Origin: Glandiceps talaboti
Lineage: Eukaryota; Hemichordata; Enteropneusta; Spengelidae
Assembly: GCF_964340395.1 (NCBI RefSeq)
Contig: NC_135562.1
Location: forward strand, 2,247,501-2,260,000
Length of the DNA stretch: 12,500 nt
Reading direction: 5' to 3'
The notes below the pieces were generated by a model that did not search any database, was not told the DNA's origin, and saw nothing but the letters and a program-made list of their open reading frames with translations. Each line of letters opens with the position of its first letter. Within the stretch, counting starts at the first letter, position 1. Below, piece after piece: positions 1-8,019 of the stretch. A program made the position numbers and the translations under genes.

Positions 1-82
1 TTCATTTTTTTACGTTTTCGTCTAATTTTTTATCTTATCTTTGACGAAAATAATAATGGAAATCACGAAACCTGACACAAAA

Positions 83-190
83 CGTTGTCTGGTTCTACAA
101 AATTCGTACCAAAATTGGCGCCAAATCTTATCGTCTGGCTCGACGAAAAAATCTAACATTTCCACATGATATCATCTGGCATGACAAGAA
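83..190 (-). repeat. Diverged inverted copies of the 43-bp unit
   Basis: Read in the reverse direction, this stretch matches the 43-bp unit found to its right. The landmarks TTGTCTGG (85), TCGTCTGG (131) and TCATCTGG (172) correspond to the reverse complement of CCAGACGA, spaced 46 and 41 bp apart. Between them, AAAATTCGTACC and AAAAATCTAACATT match the reverse complement of the unit core. Copies here are much more diverged than those at 302-817, so this arm has either been inactive longer or escaped homogenisation. Confidence 0.65.
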
Positions 191-258
191 TTGAAGTACA
201 AATGTTTCAATTTAGTAAACTGAAAAATCAATGTTCGTCCCAATGTTAGGTTTACTCT

Positions 259-855
259 CATGTGTTATTTTTGTATATTTTAGCTCTCCATCGGCCCAAA
301 GTGTAGCAATGTTGGTAAGATTTATGTTGCACCAGGCGATAAAATGTAGTAATGTTGGTCAGATTTCTGTTGCACCAGACGATAAAATGTAGCAATGTTG
401 GTAAGATTTCTGTTGCACCAGGCGATAAAATGTAGCAATGTTGGTAAGATTTTTGTTGCACCAGACGATAAAATGTAGCAATGTTGGTAAGATTTTGGGT
501 GCACCAGACGATAACATGCAGCAATGTTGGTCAGATTTCTGTTGCACCAGACGATAACATGTAGCAATGTTGGTCAGATTTCTGTTGCACCAGACGATAA
601 CATGTAGCAATGTTGGTAAGATTTTTGTTGCACCAGACGATAACATGTAGCAATGTTGGTAAGATTTTTGGTGCACCAGACGATAAAATGTAGTAATGTT
701 GGTAAGATTTTTGTTGCACCAGACGATAAAATGTAGTAATGTTGGTAAGATTTTTGGTGCACCAAACGATAAAATGTAGCAATGTTGGTAAGATGTGTGT
801 CACGCCAGATGATAAAATGTAGTAATATTAGTATAGCTTTGTCCCACCCTGCAAA
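259..855. repeat. 43-bp tandem repeat array (minisatellite), about 12 regular units
   Basis: Units begin with TGTAGCAATGTTGGTAAGAT or a close variant at 302, 345, 388, 431, 474, 517, 560, 603, 646, 689, 732, 775 and 818, so the spacing is exactly 43 bp twelve times with no indels. Each unit ends with a version of GCACCAGACGATAAAA. Variant bases (C/T in TGTAGY, TAAAA versus TAACA, TTG versus GGTG before CACC) are shared by neighbouring units, which suggests local unit turnover. A degraded unit precedes the array (259-301) and another follows it (818-855). Because 43 is not a multiple of 3, the open frames that cross the array on the minus strand are by-products of the repeat and not genes. Confidence 0.93.
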
Positions 856-873
856 CTTTTGTGTCAGGTTTCG

Positions 874-1087
874 CTATTTTCCTTGTATACGGCATTAAGC
901 CTTTCTGTTCATTTAATTTCGCCTGGTAAAAATATGAGTTCTAAGCATATTTGTTCTAGCGAGGTGGATTTTTGACTGATCTGAAGTCAATTTATGGCAT
1001 TTTTTTCAGGATATGAAAATTATAATAGTACTCATAGTACTTGATCAGTCTCAACCCTTGTGGGTTATTTCCATATGTGTCCATTTC
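874..1087. other. AT-rich spacer, no feature seen
   Basis: This stretch between the minisatellite block and the G-run holds no open frame of note, no RNA-gene motif and no clear repeat. It may include the weakly matching outer continuation of the inverted-repeat arm (about 874-940). Confidence 0.5.
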
Positions 1088-1262
1088 GGGGGGGGGGGGC
1101 AGTGTTTGGTTGTTCGTTGGTTTGTTGTCGTTTACTCATGTATGTATCTACTCATTTGTCAGTTTATTTTGTTTGTTTGTTTACTTGTTTGTTTGTGTTT
1201 GTTTGTTTGTTTGTTTGTTCGTTTGTTTGTTTACTTGTATGTTTATTTTGTTTTGTTTATAT
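1088..1262. repeat. G12 homopolymer followed by a GTTT-rich simple-sequence tract
   Basis: Twelve consecutive G lie at 1088-1099. From about 1161 to 1262 the plus strand is built from GTTT tetranucleotides interrupted by ACTT, GTGTTT and CGTTT variants. The three overlapping plus-strand frames here encode only Val/Leu/Phe/Cys-rich low-complexity peptides that follow the repeat register, so no protein is called. Confidence 0.9.
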
Positions 1263-1399
1263 TTGTAAACAGAACTAAATGAGCCTGAGCACCCTGTGGT
1301 TAAGCCTGTTTACAAGTTCCAACACAAACCCACTTTGTCCTGTACATAATTAACAACAACCCTGCCACATACCTATAAAGACAACACATTTTACAACTA

Positions 1400-1457
1400 G
1401 CTCTCCCTCTATCTCTCTATCTCTCTTTCCCTTCCCCATCCTCCCTCTTTGTCTCTG
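1400..1457. repeat. CT-rich low-complexity tract
   Basis: The plus strand is almost purely C and T, made of CTCT, ATCTCTCT and CCCTTCCCC runs. It is a short imperfect polypyrimidine microsatellite. No acceptable splice acceptor follows it directly, so I do not call it an exon boundary. Confidence 0.75.
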
Positions 1458-2078
1458 AGCACACTCTTAAATGTGTATTCTAGCCTTGCTTTAGTAACTG
1501 ATTTCAATCTTTGTATTATCTATGTTAAACTCGATAGATCGAAGTTCATGTAAAATATGACCTAGAGAAAATTGGATAAATACTAACAACAACGTTACGA
1601 TAATGAGTAGCAACCAAAGAAAATGTCAGGTGTGACGTGAGTAGTGACCATTATTTAGCTTCAAAGCTAGGGTCACTAACAAACCTTTTATTTTGAGTTT
1701 TGAATTTCGAAGGTATCCCCACAGGCCATGCCCTCACCAGGCCTACGCATTGAGTTTAGGGAAAGTTCAGTTGTTGTCACCTTGTAGTCGTATTGCATGT
1801 CGTAGTATAGTACAGAGTTTAATATTATTGGCTATTTCATAGTAACGTCAGTATTAAGAGTCATTATCCAATGAGATCGATGCATTTAGCGTATCAATTA
1901 ATCACAGGCTTAATCTGGCCACACTTGCTAGTCCGACGTTAGACAGGCTATTACATTTTGCCTCAGTCTCACAGAAGGTAAATTACCAAGAGTCAAGTCA
2001 TCATTTTCGCATTCTAAATTCAATATTTTTGTTCTTGATTGTCATTTTTCAAACCAATGCCCACCATTACCTGTGACT
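1458..2078. other. Intergenic or intronic DNA without recognised feature
   Basis: No long open frame, RNA gene or clear repeat is visible. An AAG|GTAAAT sequence at about 1975-1983 resembles a 5' splice donor but has no supporting coding sequence. The stretch could equally be intronic or intergenic. Confidence 0.5.
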
Positions 2079-2165
2079 TTATCGAATGGCTCTACAAAAG
2101 ATGTCTAATGTTGCAACATTTTATCTGGACCGACACAAAATCTTTAAAACATTGCTACGTAACGT
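2079..2165 (-). repeat. Two diverged 43-bp-like units away from the main array
   Basis: Read on the minus strand, this segment matches two successive units of the minisatellite at 302-817. ATCGAATGGCTCTACAAAAG at 2081-2100 and ATCTGGACCGACACAAAATC at 2123-2142 both align with the reverse complement of the unit, 42 bp apart, and ATTGCTACGT at 2151-2160 matches the reverse complement of its TGTAGCAAT start. The match is imperfect but extends over most of both units, so it is probably a remnant of the same element family about 1.2 kb away. Confidence 0.6.
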
Positions 2166-4128
2166 TGCTAGGCTACATGGTGTAGAGTGTGACAAACCAC
2201 TGATATTACATGTTACAATGTTAAACCAGAGGTTGAAACTTTGAAATGGTACTAAGAATTTTTTCACATCAGTGAGATGACAGCAGCTGACGTTCTCTTT
2301 CAGGTATGTATTGGTTCATTGTAATCTTTCGTCGTAAACCACAGCCTCTTTTACGGCACCGTCCAAGACGCTCCGCGGAAAACATAACAGCTCTTGTTTG
2401 CGAGAATGTTGTAATCTTTCTCGCTCATTGTATGCTGTGTATTGTTTACAGGTTATAACGCTTTGTACTCAGTACTACGACTAATGGTGGCCGATGTACT
2501 TTAATGTATTACCCATCTTTACCCATTGCGTATAATATGAGGTGTGGTGTAATGGAACGTGCGTGACTTAAATAACAAAACGGGTATAGGAAATTCACTA
2601 TCGACTGAACCTGAGAGCAACAAGGTGAGTATTGGATTCTCTCATTTCTCCTCAACTGAAACTAATATAAAATATCGAATCAGAATATAACTGTCATTCT
2701 CTGTGTTGTTGTTATAGTGATGAATTCATTTGTGGTTGCATGATTATTTTTTCACCATTCATTAATTTGTCCTTAAACTGACACAAACTCAGTCACACGT
2801 GCATATGCCAAACCGTTGGTGACAGTAACGAAGATATAGTGAAATGTAACTACATATGCGGCTGCAGTAAGTCTTATTGACCTCGAAGTCTGTATACAGA
2901 TTTGGCGTTGCCACGTAATTTTACCATAAACATTATTTAAAGCGCCTGTAGGTCTACCTACTTGCCAATAAACTACTGTCGTTTTCAAAATTATTGTATT
3001 TATTTTCTTATTTATAATGTTGTAGGCCCTAGTACGTAGTTTTGCTAAAAACAGGTATTATATGATCGTCTGGTAATTAACAACTGTCAGTATTCTATAA
3101 CAGATAATATTTACGATTTACTACAATTTACAATGGTCCGTACATTTTATCCTACTGTTTACACACGGACATCAAGCCATAGTTCACAGTCTCATCAATG
3201 TATTATTACCGTTGTTTTAGTGTGCTTTATATACAGGAGTAAATTACTTAGCATCACGTGACCTGATTTAGAAATGAAGCGATAACTGACCGACCATCTT
3301 TCAGGGGGAAATGCATCTACTGAAAAAGAAGTAGAAAAAAACACCCATCTGTTTCCAAAAAGACGAGCACCATAGCAATGCAACATGATCATGATAATGT
3401 ATATATTGATGACAGTGGCAGATGCACGATTCTAAATTCACCTCCTAGCTCTGTCATTCAGTGGAACCGTGAAGCTTCGATAAAACCCTGACTATAAATG
3501 TAAATTATAACACACATTTTCCATAGCTTTGACAGACTACAGTTTTTCTCACCTCAAACGTTAACCCAATCCGACCAGAGGTTGGGACTGTTTTTTATTT
3601 TAGCGGCATATCTTCTATTTGGGGGCCTAAATGTCCACACTTTCTCACGATGCCTTGCTGCAGTGTACAGCAAAAGATCATAAGTTAGACAGATTTGTCA
3701 ATTTCCATGGTTCTCTTTTAGAGAAGCCTAGCAATGCAAGATGGGTAGAAAATTCATGTCTGTGTTTTTCCAAAGTCTATGATACAGCTAAGACTAACTA
3801 TTGTCAACCTAACTATATTTATCCGCCTTTCAAATTATCTTCCTATCTTACATTGCACAACCGTTTTACATAAAGAGAACTTCATTAGGTTATACAATCT
3901 GACGTCATGATTATGAAAGAACCCTGTATTAGTATCTTTTTATAGTAATATCAGAGTACTGACAAATTGAGCTGACGTGGACCTTGAAGGAATCGATGTG
4001 AATGTTATATGTGCTACCTTGAGGTGTACAGAATGTATTTATACCGATCACCAGTGGGTATGTACGATAGATCGATGTACATCAAACCGAACGTACGTAG
4101 AAGCATTTATTACTTTTGATAGCATATA
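2166..4128. other. About 2 kb without a supportable gene
   Basis: The stretch is AT-rich and broken by stops in all frames. The longest frames are 60-80 codons (minus strand 2773-2988 and 3195-3392; plus strand 3631-3873) and show no domain, motif or composition that I recognise. Splice-like motifs occur at 2303/2304 (CAG|GTATGT, directly after TTCTCTTTCAG) and at 2624/2625, the latter listed separately. These could belong to untranslated exons, but nothing here proves transcription. Confidence 0.5.
2622..2630 (+). other. Consensus 5' splice donor, possible end of an untranslated exon
   Basis: AAGGTGAGT matches the metazoan donor consensus MAG|GTRAGT at all nine positions, with the exon end at 2624. 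About 90 bp upstream lies an AT-rich GTATAATATGAG (about 2529). The segment could be a 5' untranslated exon, in principle of the sulfotransferase gene at 8341, whose nearest acceptors lie at 8284 and 8313; that intron would be about 5.7 kb. A nine-base match also occurs by chance, so this is only a candidate. Confidence 0.25.
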
Positions 4129-4130
4129 CG

Positions 4131-4164
4131 TATATAAAGGGAGTCTGGGTGTACTTTCAGACTA
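4131..4164 (+). promoter_or_regulatory. Orphan TATA box plus initiator-like core promoter
   Basis: TATATAAAGG starts at 4131 and matches the TATA-box consensus. TTTCAGACT follows, with the initiator-like A at 4159, 28 bp after the first T of the TATA box and thus close to the canonical spacing. Downstream (4165-4377) there is no ATG-initiated coding frame that I can support: the 64-codon frame beginning at 4187 starts with GTG and resembles nothing I know. The promoter could serve a noncoding RNA, a remote exon or a transposon, or be a coincidence in AT-rich DNA. Confidence 0.3.
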
Positions 4165-4381
4165 GCTAGCTCTACATTGTACGTATGTGTATTATTTGGT
4201 TTCGAGTTTGTTTTCTGCATATTCCGTTTCCGTGACGGTTTTTACGATGCAAAATATGATAATTTCCAGTTATATTTATACACTTTTGATAAGCTTTAGG
4301 TACTCTATCTTTACTGTGGATTTTACCTTTACTTTTCACCAATGTTATACTCTCTTGTCACTTTCCATTGTGAATCATTAA

Positions 4382-4714
4382 AGTGGCCATATGGATGAGG
4401 ATGGGTATTTATTTTGGATTTTTAATTTACAAAACAATTTTATCATGGCTTCCTACTTGAAAAAATCAATATGAAACAATATATGCCAACCTTTGTTTGT
4501 AGTTCAATACTTTGCAAAAAGCTAAAACATACGTACAACTTTTGTTATTGTACGTACAATAACAAAGATTTTACACAATTATTACTCTTTTGCAATTTAT
4601 TGAGTTAAAAACAAAGACTTTGCATATGTTGTGTCACATTGATTTTTCAAGATAAAATTGTTTTGTAAACTAAAAATCCAAGATAAATACCCAATCCTCA
4701 TCCATATGGCCACT
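4382..4714. mobile_element. Palindromic MITE-like element, copy 1 (333 bp)
   Basis: The element begins AGTGGCCATATGGATGAGGA and ends with the reverse complement of that sequence. The two arms of about 150 bp are complementary over most of their length, with a gap in the right arm opposite the left-arm ATGGCTTCCTACTTG. A perfect 26-bp palindrome built around TTATTGTACGTACAATAA (4541-4566) lies near the centre. The left flank is TTAA (4378-4381) and the right flank TCAA (4715-4718), which fits a TTAA target duplication with one change. It has no coding capacity. TTAA targets are typical of piggyBac-type elements, but the terminal bases do not look like standard piggyBac ends, so the superfamily is left open. 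Confidence 0.85.
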
Positions 4715-4899
4715 TCAAGTGACGGATCATTGATAGTCAAAAGGTTCGCTGTGTACCCATCACATGCACTGAATGCTATCAACCCTAGGGCTCATTAGTA
4801 CTTTGATGGTATTGCCCCATAGCCCCCCACGCGACCCTTGAATACGTACGTGACAACCAGTATTGGTGCTTGTACGTCTACGATACAAATACAGATACA

Positions 4900-5745
4900 G
4901 ATAGTCAAATTTGCAGATGAAACAAAAGTAACAGGCTTACAAAGAGTGAAATAATTATCGGGTGACAAACTTGTTGATTGGTGTGCTCGTAATAAGTTGG
5001 AGCTAAACGTCAATGAGACAAAAGAGAGATGATTGTAGACTTTAGAAAGAATAAGGTTGATGATATTCCTTTAACAATTCTTGATAAGGATGTTGAAATA
5101 GTTCACACTTTCAAATTTCTGGGTACGCTCCTTTCTAATGACTTGAATTGAAGAGGGAAGGCAATGTAAATCACATTGCTAAGAAAACACAACAACGCCT
5201 TTATTTCGTCGCCTGAGAGATTTTGGTTATAACAACGTAATTTCTACTGGGCTGTCATTGAGAGTGTCCTTACATTTACCACTACAGTCTGGTATGGTAA
5301 AACCACCCAAACTATTTAAACTATTTAAACTTAATAGAATAGTTAGGACAGCATCTAAGATCATTGGCGATGAACTCCATTCCTCAGAGGTTTTTTTCAG
5401 CCCGCACTGCCAGGAAGTCAAAGTCTATCATCAGTGGCATTTATCACCCTGCTCACCTGTTGTTTGGTTGTTTGATATGTTAACATTCGGTACACGTTAT
5501 AGATCTTTTAAAATCAAACTAATCGTTTCAAAAACAGTTTTTATCCAACAGCTGTTCATAGTTTTAATGACTCATAATGTTGTTGTATTATCCTGTTTTT
5601 ACTGAATGTATTCTTTGTTTCACTAAATCTTTATTTTGTTGTTTGTAATATTATTTTAACCCGAGTTTTTCGCAGAACCACTACAAATTCATCGTACAAA
5701 TGCATATGACAATAAAGTATATGTTACTAAAATTATTATTATTAT
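4900..5745 (+). pseudogene. Decayed non-LTR retrotransposon: 3' end of reverse transcriptase plus 3' tail
   Basis: Fragments spread over all three plus frames read as the C-terminal part of a CR1/L2/Rex-type non-LTR reverse transcriptase. In order they are: VKFADETKV (from 4904; the catalytic FADD appears as FADE at 4910-4921), DWCARNKLELNVNETKE, MIVDFRKNK (5029), FKFLGTLLSNDLN, HIAKKTQQRLYF, VIESVLTFTTTVWYGKTTQ, LNRIVRTASKIIGDELHSS, ARKSKSIISGIYHPAHLL and FGTRYRSFKIK. The frame changes at least six times and there are internal stops, so it cannot encode an active enzyme. The endonuclease and N-terminal RT palm are missing, as expected for a 5'-truncated insertion. The 3' end has AATAAA at 5711 and an ATT-repeat tail at about 5732-5745. 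The clade assignment is from memory of conserved blocks and is tentative; identity as a LINE remnant is firm. Confidence 0.88.
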
Positions 5746-5775
5746 ACAATATTATTTAATTATTTTATTATTGAG

Positions 5776-6135
5776 GTAAAATGCGCCTCGTGGACGAATT
5801 TCACCGGAATTCAAAATTCTTAAATTGCTGTATGAAAGCTTGTTCCGAGTCCTTTTGAAACAATAAGAGAAATTTAGTTGTCGACCATCTTGTTTTCAAA
5901 GAAATCGTCAATCTTGTATTTTCCAATAGAGTTAACATAGTATTTGGCGGCCATGTTGGATTCTGCGGCCATATTGGATTATAGAAAAAATAAATTTTGA
6001 TAACATTTTGATCTTTATTTCAAAGAATTGTTCAGTGACCCCTGATTTTCCTCTTCTTTATTTTACCTGAGAATGGGGTTTATTTTTCTTGTAACAGTAA
6101 AACTTCAAACAGATTTTTTCCGAGGCGCATTTCAC
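5776..6135. mobile_element. Inverted-repeat-bounded repeat element (non-autonomous)
   Basis: GTAAAATGCGCCTCG at 5776-5790 returns as the reverse complement, with one mismatch, at 6121-6135 (CGAGGCGCATTTCAC); 12 bp of it (5779-5790 with 6121-6132) are perfect. The roughly 360-bp interior has no open frame. It contains an 18-bp near-duplicate carrying GCGGCCAT. No clear target-site duplication is visible, so the exact ends and superfamily are uncertain. It follows the LINE tail by about 30 bp. Confidence 0.55.
5947..5982 (+). repeat. 18-bp tandem duplicate with GCGGCCAT core
   Basis: GCGGCCATGTTGGATTCT (5947-5964) is followed at once by GCGGCCATATTGGATTAT (5965-5982), two mismatches apart. The GGCGGCCAT and GCGGCCAT cores resemble YY1-type GCCAT sites. 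The duplicate lies inside the inverted-repeat-bounded segment 5776-6135. Confidence 0.7.
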
Positions 6136-6154
6136 AGTCGAAAAAAACTATTCG

Positions 6155-6478
6155 TGTGTTTCCGATAACATGGCCTCGGAAAATAAGATAGGTAGGTTGG
6201 AATTTTATTTTATTTATATTATATTCTTTTCTTTTCGTTTATCTTTTTAATTGTTTTCATTTTTGCTTCGACCCCAAAACAAACGAGATATATGTCGGTC
6301 ATAATTCCCCTTCTGTCATAATATGATGAAATATGTACAGAGTCATAAAAGGGGAAATAAAACAGACGTACATGAAAATCAAAAAGACAAAGAATTTCTT
6401 ATCTTTTTATTTTAAATATTTAGATAATGTTTAGTGTCTGCGGCTTAAACCAGGATAGGTAGGGTTATCGGAAACACA
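6155..6478. mobile_element. Second inverted-repeat-bounded element (about 324 bp)
   Basis: TGTGTTTCCGATAAC at 6155-6169 recurs as its exact reverse complement at 6464-6478. Just inside each end the motif GATAGGTAGG occurs in the same orientation (6187-6196 and 6454-6463). There is no coding sequence. The start lies 20 bp after the end of the 5776-6135 element, so the two may be one composite unit. No convincing target duplication is seen. Confidence 0.5.
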
Positions 6479-6558
6479 TAATTTTATTTTGCATATGATG
6501 GCTTCGTTAATTCAGCCAATACAACCAATTAACAATTCTACATGTATTCATTAATTAA

Positions 6559-6911
6559 AGTGGCCATAGTGTGGATGAGGATTGGATATTTATTTTATTC
6601 ATAAAACAATTTTATCATGACTTCCTACTTTAAAAAATCAATGTGAAACAATATATTCTAAGTCCTCGTTTGTAACTCAACAAATTGGAAAAGTTTGATA
6701 AAATATGCATAAAATCTATGTTATTGTACGTACAATAACAATGTTTTACACGTTTGTTTTAGCTTTTTGCAGCGTATTGCTATACAAACACAGACTTTGC
6801 CAAATTGAATGTTGTTTCACATTGATTTGAACACGTAGTAAGCCATGATACAATTGTTTTATATGAATTAAAATCCAAAATAAATACCCCATCCTCATCG
6901 ATATGGCCACT
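6559..6911. mobile_element. Palindromic MITE-like element, copy 2 (353 bp)
   Basis: This is the same family as the element at 4382-4714: it begins AGTGGCCATA, ends ATATGGCCACT, and shares internal strings such as TTCCTACTT followed by AAAAAATCAAT. It is flanked on both sides by TTAA (6555-6558 and 6912-6915), a clean four-base duplication. The arms are complementary across almost the full length, and a perfect 22-bp palindrome around TTATTGTACGTACAATAA (6719-6740) marks the centre. Its right arm retains the TAAGCCATGATA region that the right arm of copy 1 lacks. The minus-strand open frame of 100 codons over this copy is a by-product of repeat sequence. Confidence 0.87.
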
Positions 6912-6915
6912 TTAA

Positions 6916-7405
6916 AATAATAACTACCATTATATTGATTAATTTTAATTATTAATAATGCACCAGCGTCAAATAATTTCAATGATAGTAAACAACCTTT
7001 GTTTATGATTATAACGCGTATTAATGCACGTTGTTTTTTGTGTGGCAATTATGAGAATAATCTTAATGCAAGAATTGCGTAATAGTACAATACAATTTGT
7101 TATGCAACTAACATTAAGATTGATACCACTATAATGACATTACTATACGTTTACATGATCATTACCGTCTCTTATGGATGAATGGATTTACGTCACAAGT
7201 ACTGTGGCCGAACAGTACGACCTTCACCAACCATGTTTTCTTCTCTTCAAAAAATGTTTGCCTCCACACCATTTTCACTGTTCAACGCAAGGATTATTGC
7301 TCCATGCATCATTATTTCATGTACGTTCATTCTACAGAATCGCTTTCCATTAAATTTTCTACTCAGACTCATTTCGTCATACAATTATATTCACTATATC
7401 CTTTC
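6916..7405. other. AT-rich spacer between MITE copy 2 and the pentanucleotide array
   Basis: No gene or RNA is recognised. ATG-bearing plus-strand frames that start near 7178-7182 run either into the CTGTA array or to a stop near 7409, and have no recognisable domain. A CRE-like TTACGTCAC occurs at about 7188. Confidence 0.5.
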
Positions 7406-7860
7406 CTGACCTGTTCTATACTGTACTGTACTGTACTGTACTGTACTGTACTGTACTGTACTGTACTGTACTGTACTGTACTGTTCTGTACTGTACTGTA
7501 CTGTACTGTACTGTACTGTACTGTACTGTACTGTACTGTACTGTACTGTACTGTATTGTATTGTACTGTACTGTACTGTACTGTACTGCACTGCACTGTC
7601 CTGACCTGTACTTCACTGCACTGCACTGCATTGTTCTGTACTGTACTGTACTGTATTGTACTGTACTGTACTGTACTGTACTGTACTGTACTGTACTGTA
7701 CTGTTCTGTACTGTACTGTATTGTATTGTACTGTACTGTACTGTACTGTACTGCACTGCACTGTCCTGACCTGTACTTCACTGCACTGCACTGCATTGTA
7801 CTGCACTGTTCTGTACTGTACTGTACTGTACTGTACTGTACTGTACTGTACTGTACTGTA
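7406..7860. repeat. (CTGTA)n pentanucleotide array, 91 in-phase units with 165-bp higher-order repeat
   Basis: The 455-bp tract divides exactly into 91 pentamers without a single indel. Most are CTGTA; variants are CTGCA, TTGTA, CTGTT, CTGTC, CTGAC and CTTCA. The ordered block TTGTA TTGTA, four CTGTA, two CTGCA, CTGTC, CTGAC, CTGTA, CTTCA, three CTGCA occurs at 7556-7630 and again at 7721-7795, an offset of 165 bp or 33 pentamers. This indicates segmental duplication within the array. Frames over the array on both strands encode pentapeptide-periodic Tyr/Cys/Thr/Val/Leu or Gln/Tyr/Ser/Thr/Val strings, which follow from the repeat and are not called as proteins. Confidence 0.97.
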
Positions 7861-8019
7861 CCCGTAAATTCCCATTCAAGTCATTAAAAAAATGCGTTTA
7901 GTATTTGTTCTATAAAGTCCCTCAGAATTAAAGAGGTCAACATGCATGTCTTTCCATTATTTCCTGATGAACATTTTATTTCAAACGCAATAAAGACAAC
8001 ACAAGACTAAATGTACCAA

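Larger units (their letters stand above)
66..873. repeat. Foldback-like block: 43-bp minisatellite bounded by a 17-bp inverted repeat
   Basis: The sequence CGAAACCTGACACAAAA at 66-82 is repeated as its exact reverse complement at 857-873. Between these arms, the left part (about 83-190) carries two or three diverged copies of a unit in reverse orientation, for example TCGTCTGGCTCGACGAAAAA at 131-150. The right part (259-855) carries the same unit many times in forward orientation. Head-to-head repeat arms inside an inverted repeat are typical of foldback or other non-autonomous DNA elements. The symmetry may continue weakly beyond both arms, because 1-65 and 874-940 share imperfect complementary stretches. 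No transposase is present. The mobile-element interpretation is inference; the inverted repeat itself is read directly. Confidence 0.6.

Noticed and set aside
258-803. Several minus-strand open frames with repeated YRLVQQKSYQHCY-like peptides
   Set aside because: They are translations of the 43-bp array; the periodicity follows the DNA repeat and frames overlap one another.
302-817. CRISPR-like array of regular repeats
   Set aside because: The whole 43-bp unit is repeated, with no unique spacers between repeats, and the DNA is of animal type.
1013-1282. Plus-strand frames rich in Val/Leu/Phe/Cys that might look like a membrane protein
   Set aside because: They arise from the GTTT simple-sequence tract and occur in all three frames.
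3631-3873. 80-codon plus-strand frame starting with ATG, preceded by an acceptor-like TTTTATTTTAG
   Set aside because: No recognisable domain, no homologous family known to me, and this length is common by chance over 12.5 kb.
3977-4381. Two 62-64-codon plus-strand frames near the TATA box
   Set aside because: They begin with GTG, which is not a normal start in animal nuclear genes, and show no family resemblance.
4740-4760. GGTTCG resembling the B-box of a tRNA or tRNA-derived SINE
   Set aside because: The full GGTTCGANTCC B-box is absent and no A-box stands at a suitable distance upstream.
6746-7048. 100-codon minus-strand frame over the second MITE copy
   Set aside because: It is built from the MITE right arm and flanking AT-rich DNA, has no recognisable domain, and the related copy 1 does not keep the frame.
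7178-7887. Long frames on both strands, up to 229 codons, across the CTGTA array
   Set aside because: A 5-bp unit without indels stays open in most frames; the peptide is a pentapeptide repeat of Tyr/Cys/Thr/Val/Leu and not a protein family.
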